Assembly (NCBI RefSeq): GCF_004795015.1
Contig: NZ_SSBI01000058.1
Span: 1-49,950 of the forward strand
Direction of reading: 5' to 3'
DNA: 49,950 nucleotides
Source: Streptomyces sp. A1277
Lineage (GTDB): Bacteria; Actinomycetota; Actinomycetes; Streptomycetales; Streptomycetaceae
The notes under the pieces are model-generated. The model searched no databases. It had not been told where the DNA came from and saw only the letters and a program-made list of their open reading frames with translations. The translations under genes and the position numbers were made by a program. Positions 15,290 to 22,812 of the stretch are shown here, one piece after another. Numbering within the stretch: the stretch's first letter is position 1; each line of letters opens with the position of its first letter.

Positions 15290-16601
15290 GGTTGACCTCC
15301 ACCTGTCCGTAGCCCACTTCCAGATCGAGTGCGATGGTGCCGCCCGGCTCGCTGCCCTCGGCCGGGGGCAGCGTCCGGCGCTCGTCCTGCGAGGCGCGGA
15401 CATCCAGGTCGCCCCTGCTGTGCCCGTCCAGCACCACGATCGCGCCGACGCGGGTCTTCGCGTGCACCTCCACGGTGGCGTCCAGGGGCACGTGCACCAG
15501 GACCCGGCCCGCCCGGGCCTCCACCCGGGTCCGCACGGTCTCGCCCTTGGGCACGGCGATCCGGCTCAGGTCCAGCTCCGCCTGCCCGGAGGCGACCGCG
15601 TAACGCGGCTGCACCGCCGCCACCGACACCGGGCGCCACTGCTCGCGCACCCAGTGCGTGGGGATGTCCTTGGGCAGCACGGCGGCCCCCGCCAGCAGCC
15701 CGGCCGTGATCATCGCGAGCAGCAGCGTGCCGAAACCGGTCCGCCCGACGAAGGCGCTGACCAGCATCGCCAGACCGAACACCGCGAGCGCGGCGGCGAG
15801 CCCGATCTGCAGGCTCGTACCGAGCGGCTGGGCGTCCCAGCTCAGCCCCGTGCCCAGACCACCCGCCACCAGCGCGCCCAGGAACGCCAGGCCGCCGATG
15901 GAGCGCGGCCCCCGGACCTCCCGCGACCGGACCTCCCGCGACCGGGGCGGCGGCGGGCGGAACGGCGCGTCGGCCGTCGCCCCGCGCGGCTCCCCGTCCA
16001 GCACCGCGTTCGGCGGCCCCCACAGATAACCGACGCCCACCGGGCCCGTCGTGCCGTCCTTGACGATCGGGTCACGCCACCAGGACGGGCCCGACAGCGT
16101 GGGCGGCGCCTTCACCTCGGGCGGCGCGTCCGACACCGCCTGCGCGGCCGCCGGGTGCAGCGGGGCCTGCTGACCGGCCGTCTTGCGCGCCTGCGTCCAC
16201 ATGGAGAAGCCGAGAACCGCGAGCGACAGCATCGCGGAGAAGGCGAGCGTGCCGCCGTTGCCCAGCATCGACAGGAACAGACCGCAGCCGATCAGCGCGC
16301 ACAGCACCGCGATCAGCGACGCCCCCTCGACGCGCCCCGACAGCAGCCGGCGCGCCTCGTTCTCGTCCTCGCCCTCCAGCGGGATCAGCAGCCAGGCGAA
16401 GCCGTAGAAGATCAGCCCGAAGCCGCCGGTCACCGAGAGCACACCGAGCACGATCCGGAAGATCACCGGATCGACCTCGCAGTACCGGCCGAGCCCGCCG
16501 CACACCCCGGCCACCAGCTTGTGCCGCGGGCTGCGGTGCAGGCGCGGTGGGGGCGGGGGAGGCGGTGCGGCGCCGGGCGCCGCGTCCTGGGGAACGGTCA
16601 T
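15276..16601 (-). CDS. PspC-domain membrane protein with C-terminal toastrack (LiaF-like) domain
   Basis: After a Pro-rich start, residues ~20-80 form a PspC domain (KLVAGVCGGLGRYCEVDPVIFRIVLGVLSVTGG). Further hydrophobic segments follow (LIAVLCALIGCGLFLSM, GGLAFLGALVAGGLG, LAAALAVFGLAMLV, LLLAMITAGLLAGAAV). The last ~110 residues show a regular beta pattern (AELDLSRIAVPKGETV, then GRVLVHVPLDATVEVHAKT) like the LiaF/DUF4097 toastrack domain that senses envelope damage in LiaFSR systems. The ATG at 16601 is chosen; the frame continues upstream without a good start. It is divergent from a PspC-histidine kinase, which points to a cell-envelope stress sensor or inhibitor role. Confidence 0.83.
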   Translation of the reverse strand: MTVPQDAAPGAAPPPPPPPRLHRSPRHKLVAGVCGGLGRYCEVDPVIFRIVLGVLSVTGGFGLIFYGFAWLLIPLEGEDENEARRLLSGRVEGASLIAVLCALIGCGLFLSMLGNGGTLAFSAMLSLAVLGFSMWTQARKTAGQQAPLHPAAAQAVSDAPPEVKAPPTLSGPSWWRDPIVKDGTTGPVGVGYLWGPPNAVLDGEPRGATADAPFRPPPPRSREVRSREVRGPRSIGGLAFLGALVAGGLGTGLSWDAQPLGTSLQIGLAAALAVFGLAMLVSAFVGRTGFGTLLLAMITAGLLAGAAVLPKDIPTHWVREQWRPVSVAAVQPRYAVASGQAELDLSRIAVPKGETVRTRVEARAGRVLVHVPLDATVEVHAKTRVGAIVVLDGHSRGDLDVRASQDERRTLPPAEGSEPGGTIALDLEVGYGQVEVNRAAS

Positions 16602-16713
16602 GGCTCCATGGTGACGGGCCCCGCGCCCCTCCGGCACCCGCCCCGACCCTGGCCGGTCCCTGATATTGATCCGCCCGGCCCTCAGGGGTGCCGAGACCGC
16701 CGCACCCCGGGTC

Positions 16714-16741
16714 TCAGGGTCGAAGTGGGGGCCGACCCTGA
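16714..16741. promoter_or_regulatory. 9-bp inverted repeat in the divergent PspC promoter region
   Basis: TCAGGGTCG (16714-16722) and CGACCCTGA (16733-16741) are perfect inverse copies with a 10-nt spacer. Looser CCCTGA and TCAGGG copies occur about 50-70 nt to the left, nearer the other gene. The position between the two divergent envelope-stress genes fits autoregulation by the adjacent LuxR-type regulator. No protein-binding evidence exists here. Confidence 0.5.
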
Positions 16742-16776
16742 TGCCACCACCCGTACCGGCATGTGACGATCGGGGC

Positions 16777-18075
16777 ATGCCAGCCGCCACCACCCGAGCC
16801 GCGAGCTCCCAGGCCCCCGACCCGGAGGAGCCGCCGCTGCGCAAGCTCTACCGCAGCGCCGACGGCCGGCTGCTGGGCGGGGTCGCACGCGGACTTGCCG
16901 GGCACCTCGGACTGCCGGTGGCCTGGCTGCGGTTCGTCTTCCTCGGACTGTTCTTCGCGGACGGCCTCGGCGCGCTCCTCTACGCGGTGTTCTGGATCAT
17001 GGTCCCGCTCGGCATCGGCGGCGTGGACGGACCGAGGTCCATCTTCGAGACCGCCCCCGACGGCAGACGCCGGCTCCGCAAACCCGACAAGGGCCAGGTC
17101 TTCGCCCTCATCGCGCTGCTCATCGGCGCCGTCATCTTCGTCGGCAACGTCGACATGGGCAGCAAGGCCGACCGCTACATCTGGCCCACCCTGCTCATCG
17201 GCGCCGGCTCCGTCCTCGTCTGGCGCCAGGCCGACAACGCCCGCCGCGCCCGCTGGATGGAGGTCGGCAGCCGCCGCCGCGTCCTGCACCTGGCCCGCGC
17301 CCTGGCCGGAGTCGCCCTGGTCGGCCTCGGCCTCGCCGGCTTCATGGTCGTACGCGGCTCCGCCGCCCAGCTCGGCAACGTCCTCACCGCGGCCATCGCC
17401 GTCCTCACCGGCATCGCCCTGCTCGCCGGCCCCTACCTCGTCCGCATGACCCAGGACCTCTCCGAGGAACGCCTCATGCGCATCCGGGCCCAGGAGCGGG
17501 CCGAGGTCGCCGCCCACGTCCACGACTCCGTGCTGCACACCCTCACCCTGATCCAGCGCAACGCCGACGAGCCGGGCGAGGTCCGCAGGCTGGCCCGCGC
17601 CCAGGAACGCGAGCTGCGCAACTGGCTGTACAACCCCGAGGGCACCGGCAAGGACGAGGACGACGAGCCGGAGACCCTGGCCGAGGCGGTCAAACGGGCC
17701 GCCGCCGAGGTCGAGGACAAGCACGGCGTCCCGCTGGAGGTCGTCGTCGTCGGCGACTGCCCGCTGGACGAGAAGCTGGCCGCACAGATGCAGGCCGCGC
17801 GCGAGGCGATGGTCAACGCCGCCAAGTACGGTGGCGAGGGCGGCGCCGTCCAGGTCTACGCGGAGGTCGAGGGCCGCACGGTCTTCGTCTCCGTGCGCGA
17901 CCGGGGCCCGGGGTTCGACCTGGACGCCGTACCGGGGGACAGAATGGGCGTACGAGAATCGATCATCGGCCGGATGCAGCGCAACGGCGGCAGCGCCCGG
18001 CTGCGTTCGGTGCCCGGCGGGGGCACGGAAGTCGAGCTGGAGATGGAGAGGACGAGCGATGAACGGGACCACTGA
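16777..18075 (+). CDS. Sensor histidine kinase with N-terminal PspC domain
   Basis: Residues ~24-85 form a PspC domain (RLLGGVARGLAGHLGLPVAWLRFVFLGLFF). Membrane helices follow (VFALIALLIGAVIFVG, IWPTLLIGAGSVLVW, AGVALVGLGLAGFMVV, VLTAAIAVLTGIALLAG). The dimerisation/phosphoacceptor region is AAHVHDSVLHTLTLI with His249 next to Asp250, as in NarX/LiaS-type kinases. The ATPase domain has the N box EAMVNAAKYGG, then VRDRGPGFD and GGGTEVELEM. ATG 16777 is used because it leads straight into the conserved part. It should phosphorylate the regulator encoded next, whose start overlaps this stop by 17 nt. It resembles LiaS-like envelope stress kinases. Confidence 0.92.
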   Translation: MPAATTRAASSQAPDPEEPPLRKLYRSADGRLLGGVARGLAGHLGLPVAWLRFVFLGLFFADGLGALLYAVFWIMVPLGIGGVDGPRSIFETAPDGRRRLRKPDKGQVFALIALLIGAVIFVGNVDMGSKADRYIWPTLLIGAGSVLVWRQADNARRARWMEVGSRRRVLHLARALAGVALVGLGLAGFMVVRGSAAQLGNVLTAAIAVLTGIALLAGPYLVRMTQDLSEERLMRIRAQERAEVAAHVHDSVLHTLTLIQRNADEPGEVRRLARAQERELRNWLYNPEGTGKDEDDEPETLAEAVKRAAAEVEDKHGVPLEVVVVGDCPLDEKLAAQMQAAREAMVNAAKYGGEGGAVQVYAEVEGRTVFVSVRDRGPGFDLDAVPGDRMGVRESIIGRMQRNGGSARLRSVPGGGTEVELEMERTSDERDH

Positions 18076-18763
18076 GGCGGCCGGGGGCCACGCGGGCCCG
18101 GAGCGCCGGGTACGAGTCGTGCTCGTCGACGACCACCGGATGTTCCGCACCGGCGTACAGGCCGAGATCGGCCGCACCGAGGAGACCGGCGTCGAGGTCG
18201 TCGGCGAGGCGGCCGACGTCGACCAGGCGGTCACCGTCATCACGGCGACCCGCCCCGAGGTCGTCCTCCTCGACGTCCACCTCCCCGGCGGCGGCGGCGT
18301 CGAGGTGCTGCGCCGCTGCGCACCCCTGATGGGCGCCGCCGAGAACCCGGTGCGCTTCCTCGCGCTGTCCGTCTCGGACGCCGCCGAGGACGTCATCGGC
18401 GTCATCCGGGGCGGCGCCCGCGGCTACGTCACCAAGACGATCACCGGCGCCGACCTGGTCGACTCGGTCTTCCGGGTCCAGGACGGCGACGCGGTGTTCT
18501 CGCCCCGGCTGGCCGGCTTCGTCCTCGACGCCTTCGCCTCCACGGACGCGCCCCCGGTCGACGAGGACCTCGACCGGCTGACCCAGCGCGAGCGCGAGGT
18601 GCTGCGGCTGATCGCCCGGGGCTACGCGTACAAGGAGATCGCCAAGCAGCTCTTCATCTCGGTGAAGACGGTCGAGTCCCACGTCTCGGCGGTGCTGCGC
18701 AAGCTCCAGCTCTCCAACCGCCACGAACTGACCCGCTGGGCGACGGCGCGGCGGCTGGTGTGA
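18059..18763 (+). CDS. LuxR/NarL-family response regulator
   Basis: The receiver domain has the acidic pair VDDHRMF, the phosphoacceptor Asp72 in VVLLDVHLPG and the conserved Lys of GYVTKTITG. The C-terminal NarL/LuxR HTH reads LTQREREVLRLIARGYAYKE with SVKTVESHVSAVLRKL. A 234-residue length is normal. It overlaps the kinase gene by 17 nt, so the two are co-translated partners. It is the obvious candidate to bind the inverted repeat in the divergent promoter region upstream. It ends one nucleotide before the convergent GNAT gene. Confidence 0.94.
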   Translation: MNGTTEAAGGHAGPERRVRVVLVDDHRMFRTGVQAEIGRTEETGVEVVGEAADVDQAVTVITATRPEVVLLDVHLPGGGGVEVLRRCAPLMGAAENPVRFLALSVSDAAEDVIGVIRGGARGYVTKTITGADLVDSVFRVQDGDAVFSPRLAGFVLDAFASTDAPPVDEDLDRLTQREREVLRLIARGYAYKEIAKQLFISVKTVESHVSAVLRKLQLSNRHELTRWATARRLV

Positions 18764-18764
18764 G

Positions 18765-19538
18765 TCAGGCGCCTTCGCGGTCGGGGTCGAGTGAGATGTT
18801 CAGCTTCTCGCCGACCCTGCGGTAGCCGATGGACGCGTAGATCCGCTCCACATCGGGGTCGCCCGGCTCCAGCCACACCACCCGGCAGCCCCGCTCGAAC
18901 GCGGTGCGCGTCAGGTGTACGGAGAGCGCGGCCCCGATGCCCCGGCGGCGGAAGTCCGCGCCCACCGCGAGGCCCGCGAGCTCGCTGAGCCCGTCGACCG
19001 GGACCGAGCAGCCGCCCGCGCCGGCCGGGGTGCCGTCGACGGTCGCGAGGGCGGCGACCCCGCCGCCGGCCACCGCGTCGCGCAGCCAGCCGGCCGTGCC
19101 GTCCTCGGGCTCACCGGTCCCGCCGTAGCCGAGGTGCTGGACGAGGGCCGCGGCGTCGAACTCCGCGTCGGTGGCCGGCTCGGTCATCACCAGGCCCGCC
19201 ACCGGCTTCGGGGTGACCAGGTCACCGGGGGCGCAGGCGAGGATCGGGGCGCGGTTCTCGACGGTGAACCCGGCGGCGAGCAGCGCCGGTTCGACCGCCG
19301 GGGCCCAGCCGGGCAGGAACTCCAGGCGCGGCATCCGGTCCAGGTCGCGGAAGGCCGCTATGAGGGCGTCGAGTTCGCCGGGCGTCGGGTCGGCGTCCTG
19401 GTCGGGGATGGCGTAGTTGGCGTACTTCAGGGACCAGTCCGGGTTGTAGCGGATCGCGAAGGGGCCGACGCGGACATGGTCGGGGGAGCGGAGCGTGAGC
19501 GTGCGGGCGTGGGTCTGGACGTCGATGTCCAATGACAT
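18765..19538 (-). CDS. GNAT-family N-acetyltransferase
   Basis: This 257-residue protein has a C-terminal GNAT domain. Motif A (LAVGADFRRRGIGAALS) binds the acetyl-CoA pyrophosphate, and VWLEPGDPDVERIYASIGYRRVGE is the usual end. The N-terminal half (about 110 residues, with FLPGWAPAVEPALLAAGF) is a second, degenerate GNAT-like lobe. The acceptor is unknown. RBS GAGGAAA precedes the ATG. It follows the NlpC/P60 gene by 42 nt on the same strand and may share its transcript. Confidence 0.88.
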   Translation of the reverse strand: MSLDIDVQTHARTLTLRSPDHVRVGPFAIRYNPDWSLKYANYAIPDQDADPTPGELDALIAAFRDLDRMPRLEFLPGWAPAVEPALLAAGFTVENRAPILACAPGDLVTPKPVAGLVMTEPATDAEFDAAALVQHLGYGGTGEPEDGTAGWLRDAVAGGGVAALATVDGTPAGAGGCSVPVDGLSELAGLAVGADFRRRGIGAALSVHLTRTAFERGCRVVWLEPGDPDVERIYASIGYRRVGEKLNISLDPDREGA

Positions 19539-19580
19539 GTGCGGGTTTCCTCAGGGCAGTTGGGCTCGGAAGTCGGGAGC

Positions 19581-20627
19581 CTATGCCACCCGGGTGGCTC
19601 CCGCGAAAGGCATTTCACCGATCGGCGCGACGCGGACCGGTGCGCCGGGGCGCGGGGCGTGGATCATCTGCCCGTTCCCGATGTACAGCCCGACATGGCT
19701 GACGCCCGAGTAGAAGAACACCAGGTCTCCGGGCGCCAGTTCGGACCGGGAGACCCGCCGCCCCGCGTTGATCTGGGTGTACGTGGTCCGGGGGAGCGAG
19801 ACGCCCGCCGAGCGCCAGGCGGCCTGGGTGAGGCCGGAGCAGTCGAACGAGGAGGGCCCGGTGGCGCCCCAGACGTACGGCTTGCCCAGGGCGCTGTACG
19901 CGAAGGCGACCGCCTGGGCGGCCCGCGCGTTGGGTGCGGCGACCGCGCCGCGCGGGGCGCTGCGGTCGGCGTGGCCGGCGCCCCGGCCGTCCTCGGCGGC
20001 CCCGTAGGCGGCGCGCTCGGCGGGGGAGAGGCGGGCGAGCAGGCGCCGGGCCTCGGCGAGCTTGGCGCGGACGGTTGCCCGGTGCTCCTTCAGGGCGGTC
20101 TGGCGGGCGGCCAGCTCGGTCAGCTTGTCCGCCGCCTCGGCGCGCACCTGGGCGATGTCGGCGACCTGGCGCCGCACCGAGCCGAGCTCCGCCGCCCGGC
20201 GCTCGTCGGCCCGCTCCACGTACGAGGCGCGCCGGAGGTACTGGTCGGGGTCGGAGGAGAGCGCCAGCTGCACGGAGGGGTCGATCCCCGCGGAGCGGTA
20301 CTGCGCGGCGGCGTACGCGCCGAGGGTGTCGCGGGCGGCGTTGAGCCGCGCGGTCCTGCGGGCGGCCTCGTCGCGCAGGGCGTCGACCGACTTGGCGGCG
20401 GCGGCCGCCTCGGTCTTCGCGCCGTTGTACTTCTCGGTGGCGGCCTCCGCCTCCCGGTACAGCCGGTCCACCTGTGCCTTGACCTGGGCGGCGGTCGGCG
20501 CCGGGTCGGCGTGCGCGGCTCCCGGCAGTACGGCGGCGGTCGCGGCTCCCGCGAAGGCGAGGGTCGCCGCGGTGCGGGCCGCGGAGCCGGTGTACAGGCG
20601 CTGCCTGGGCTTGCGATGCGCTGCCAC
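19581..20627 (-). CDS. Secreted NlpC/P60 peptidoglycan endopeptidase (first paralogue)
   Basis: A signal peptide (AARTAATLAFAGAATAAVLPGAAHA) leads to a long coiled coil (about residues 45-205, rich in Ala/Glu/Arg), then a Gly/Ala linker and an NlpC/P60 domain. Catalytic Cys263 is in SSFDCSGLT; GVSHVGLYIGNGQMIHA carries the histidine. The family cleaves within peptidoglycan stem peptides, in the manner of RipA. The GTG start gives AAHRKPRQR, matching the start of the second paralogue (ASHRKPRTR), with GGAAGGA upstream in both. Unlike that paralogue it has no recognisable ydaO riboswitch. Confidence 0.92.
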   Translation of the reverse strand: MAAHRKPRQRLYTGSAARTAATLAFAGAATAAVLPGAAHADPAPTAAQVKAQVDRLYREAEAATEKYNGAKTEAAAAAKSVDALRDEAARRTARLNAARDTLGAYAAAQYRSAGIDPSVQLALSSDPDQYLRRASYVERADERRAAELGSVRRQVADIAQVRAEAADKLTELAARQTALKEHRATVRAKLAEARRLLARLSPAERAAYGAAEDGRGAGHADRSAPRGAVAAPNARAAQAVAFAYSALGKPYVWGATGPSSFDCSGLTQAAWRSAGVSLPRTTYTQINAGRRVSRSELAPGDLVFFYSGVSHVGLYIGNGQMIHAPRPGAPVRVAPIGEMPFAGATRVA

Positions 20628-20935
20628 GAGGGCGGGCGTCCTTCCGTGCGACGGCCCGGCGGCGTCTGCCGGCGGGCTTCTGCGGTGGTCCGGCGAGGAC
20701 GGTGCTTCGGGCCGGCCACCGGGAAGGGACGCTAATCCGGGGACACGGGCGGGAGTCGTTTTGACGCTTATTGCCCGCTCTTGGCGTGGCATTGTCGCCG
20801 GAAGAACGTGAATGGCGATGAACGACCGGAAAAATTGCCGCAGATACTGGCAATCGGTGCATTCATCATTCAATCGGCCGGTACGCCCCACCTGGGTGTG
20901 AGGTGCCGGTACGGCCGGGGCTAAGGTGCGGAACC
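20628..20935. promoter_or_regulatory. Divergent intergenic region with an AT-richer core
   Basis: The segment from about 20750 to 20880 is clearly less GC-rich than its surroundings and should hold the promoter of the leftward NlpC/P60 gene. A short inverted repeat, ATTGCC, 9 nt, GGCAAT, lies at 20834-20854. On the right, TAAGGT (20922-20927) is a good -10 for the next gene and would give a nearly leaderless mRNA. No -35 element is certain. Confidence 0.4.
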
Positions 20936-21289
20936 ATGCGCGTACTCATCGATTTCGTCGTCGCCCTGCACATCATCGGCATCGCCGCTTTGCTCGGCGG
21001 TTTCCTCGGCCAGATGAAGGCGATGAAGGCCGGCACGGCCCGGTTCGTCCCCGGGATGCTGCACGGTGCGCTGACCATGCTGGTCACCGGGGTCGCCCTG
21101 GTCGGGCTCGACCAGGCCGACGACCACCCCGTGAACAACGTCAAGATCGGCGTCAAGCTGCTGATCCTGGTCGTCATCCTCGGGCTCGTCTACGTCAAGC
21201 GGGACGAGGAGAAGGCCGGCAAGGGCCTCTTCGCGGCGGTGGGCGCCCTGACCGTCGCCAACATCTTCATCGCCACGCTCTGGACCTGA
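20936..21289 (+). CDS. Small integral membrane protein, four helices
   Basis: This 117-residue protein has hydrophobic segments FVVALHIIGIAALLGGFLG, MLHGALTMLVTGVALVGL, KLLILVVILGLVYV and VGALTVANIFIATLW. Short polar loops separate them (KAMKAGTARF, DDHPVNNVKIG, KRDEEKAGKG). No function is known to me. ATG 20936 follows TAAGGT by 8 nt, so the transcript is probably leaderless. The gene is convergent with the second NlpC/P60 gene and shares a hairpin terminator with it. Confidence 0.85.
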   Translation: MRVLIDFVVALHIIGIAALLGGFLGQMKAMKAGTARFVPGMLHGALTMLVTGVALVGLDQADDHPVNNVKIGVKLLILVVILGLVYVKRDEEKAGKGLFAAVGALTVANIFIATLWT

Positions 21290-21299
21290 CGGCCGCGGC

Positions 21300-21325
21300 G
21301 GGCCGGCCCGCTCCCGGGCCGGCCC
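21300..21325. terminator. Shared terminator between convergent genes
   Basis: A perfect 11-bp stem (21300-21310 with 21315-21325) and a CTCC loop lie 10 nt past one stop and 10 nt before the other gene's stop. Confidence 0.8.
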
Positions 21326-21335
21326 CCTTCCCCGG

Positions 21336-22481
21336 TCAGGCCGGGCGCACGCTTCCGTAGATCGGCATGTAGTAGATCGACTCCTCGCGCACGTTCGCCC
21401 CGGGCTTCGGTGCGTGGATCATCATGCCGTCGCCCTTGTAGATCCCGACGTGGCTGATGTCGTCGTAGAAGAAGACCAGGTCACCGGGTTGGAGATCGGC
21501 GGTGGCGATCCGGGTGCCGACGTTCACCTGGTCCCAGGTGGTCCGGGGTATGTCGACCCCGGCCGCCTTCCACGCCGCCCGGGTGAGCCCCGAGCAGTCG
21601 TACGAGGAGGGGCCGGTCGCCCCCCAGACGTACGGCTTGCCGATCTGCGCCCGGGCGAAGGCGAGGACCCTCTCCGCCTTCGTCGAGGCGCTGGAACCGG
21701 CGCCCGAACCGGAACCGGAACCCGAGCCCGTCTCCGTACCGCCGCCGCCCGACTCCTTCGCCCTGCGCGCGGCCTCCTTCTTGGCGGCGGCCTGCTTCTT
21801 CGCCAGCTCCGCCGCCTTGCGCCTGGCCTCCGCCTCCTTCTTGCGCTCCAGCTCCGCCAGGCGCGCCTTCTCCTCGGCGGTCAGCTTCGACAGCAGCGTC
21901 CGGGCCTCGGTCAGCTTGGTCTGGACGTTCTGCTTGCTGGTGCGCAGCGCGGTCTGCGACTCGGTGAGCGTCTCCAGGTTCTCGACCGCCCGGGCGCGCT
22001 GCTCGGAGACCTTGGCCTGCTGCGTACGGAACTCCGTGACCGCCTGCTGCTGGCGGTCGGCCATCCGGTTCATCAGGTGGGTCTGGTCGAAGAACGACTG
22101 CGGGTCGTCGGCCAGGAAGAAGGTCGCGGTCGGCGCGAGGGCGCCGTCGCGGTACTGGGCGGCGGCGTAGTTGCCGAGCGTCCTGCGGGCGTCGTTCACC
22201 TTCGCGGTGCGCTTGGCCACGTCCTCCAGCAGCGTGTCGACCTTGGTCCGCTGCTTGTCCGTGGCCTCCTTCGCCTGGTTGTACTTCTGGGTCGCGGTGC
22301 CCGCCTGCCGGTAGAGGTCGTCGACCTTCTTCTGCACTTCCTCGATGCTGGGCCTGGGCGCCGGGGCGGCCATCGCGCTCTGCGAGGACAACAGGGTCAC
22401 CGACGCCAGCGCGGCCGAGGTCAGCCCGACGGCGGGGGCGGTGGAGCGCATCCGGGTGCGCGGTTTGCGATGCGACGCCAA
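21336..22481 (-). CDS. Secreted NlpC/P60 peptidoglycan endopeptidase (second paralogue, riboswitch-controlled)
   Basis: It has a signal peptide ending near SAMAAPA, a long coiled coil with a Lys/Glu/Ala-rich half (ARLAELERKKEAEARRKA), a Gly/Ser linker and a C-terminal NlpC/P60 domain. Catalytic Cys296 is in SSYDCSGLT and the histidine region is DISHVGIYKGDGMMIHA. I place the start at TTG 22481, nine nucleotides after GGAAGGAG; the ATG at 22490 touches the Shine-Dalgarno and is too close. The resulting N-terminus (ASHRKPRTR) aligns with the first paralogue. Cell-wall hydrolysis during growth or germination is the likely role. Expression should fall when c-di-AMP binds the upstream riboswitch. 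Confidence 0.92.
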   Translation of the reverse strand: MASHRKPRTRMRSTAPAVGLTSAALASVTLLSSQSAMAAPAPRPSIEEVQKKVDDLYRQAGTATQKYNQAKEATDKQRTKVDTLLEDVAKRTAKVNDARRTLGNYAAAQYRDGALAPTATFFLADDPQSFFDQTHLMNRMADRQQQAVTEFRTQQAKVSEQRARAVENLETLTESQTALRTSKQNVQTKLTEARTLLSKLTAEEKARLAELERKKEAEARRKAAELAKKQAAAKKEAARRAKESGGGGTETGSGSGSGSGAGSSASTKAERVLAFARAQIGKPYVWGATGPSSYDCSGLTRAAWKAAGVDIPRTTWDQVNVGTRIATADLQPGDLVFFYDDISHVGIYKGDGMMIHAPKPGANVREESIYYMPIYGSVRPA

Positions 22482-22493
22482 GGCCGGCATCTC

Positions 22494-22665
22494 CTTCCGT
22501 GGACCGCCTACCGGGTTAGCTGTCGGGTTCGGGCGGAACGGAAGGCTGCCCTACGGTCCAGTGGGGGACGCGGACCGATTCACCCCGGTGATGCGTGTGG
22601 GTCCCCGGTTCCGGGCGCCCTGGGGATGCCCGGATTCGGCGTGGACGCCCGCTCGGCGTGGGTCG
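22494..22665 (-). ncRNA. ydaO-yuaA (c-di-AMP) riboswitch
   Basis: On the minus strand the leader contains the conserved blocks CGAATCCGGG (near 22640), GGAACCGGGGACCCA (22598-22612), CCGGGGTGAATCGG (near 22580) and, further on, CGAACCCGACAGCTAACCCG followed by GTAGGCG. It ends at GGAAGGAG, the ribosome binding site of the NlpC/P60 gene. These are the landmark sequences of the c-di-AMP ydaO element, known in Streptomyces upstream of rpfA and other wall-hydrolase genes. The 5' boundary is approximate. Confidence 0.88.
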
Positions 22666-22812
22666 CCTCTGGGGGTACGGGCCGTCCGAACGAGCACGCT
22701 AGCCAACGCATGGCGCCGCTGGGAAGGTTGATGTTCGATATGCCCGATACATTTTCGTGACCTTTTCGGAGCGGGGCCGAGTGTCGGTGCGGAGCTTTAG
22801 ACTCGGACAGCG

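Noticed and set aside
20628..20935. ydaO riboswitch upstream of the first NlpC/P60 gene
   Set aside because: None of the aptamer blocks seen in the second leader (CCGGGGACCC, GGGGTGAAT, CAGCTAACCCGGTAGG) is present here.
22482..22490. ATG 22490 as start of the second NlpC/P60 protein
   Set aside because: It abuts the GGAAGGAG Shine-Dalgarno with no spacing. TTG 22481 has good spacing and aligns with the paralogue's start.
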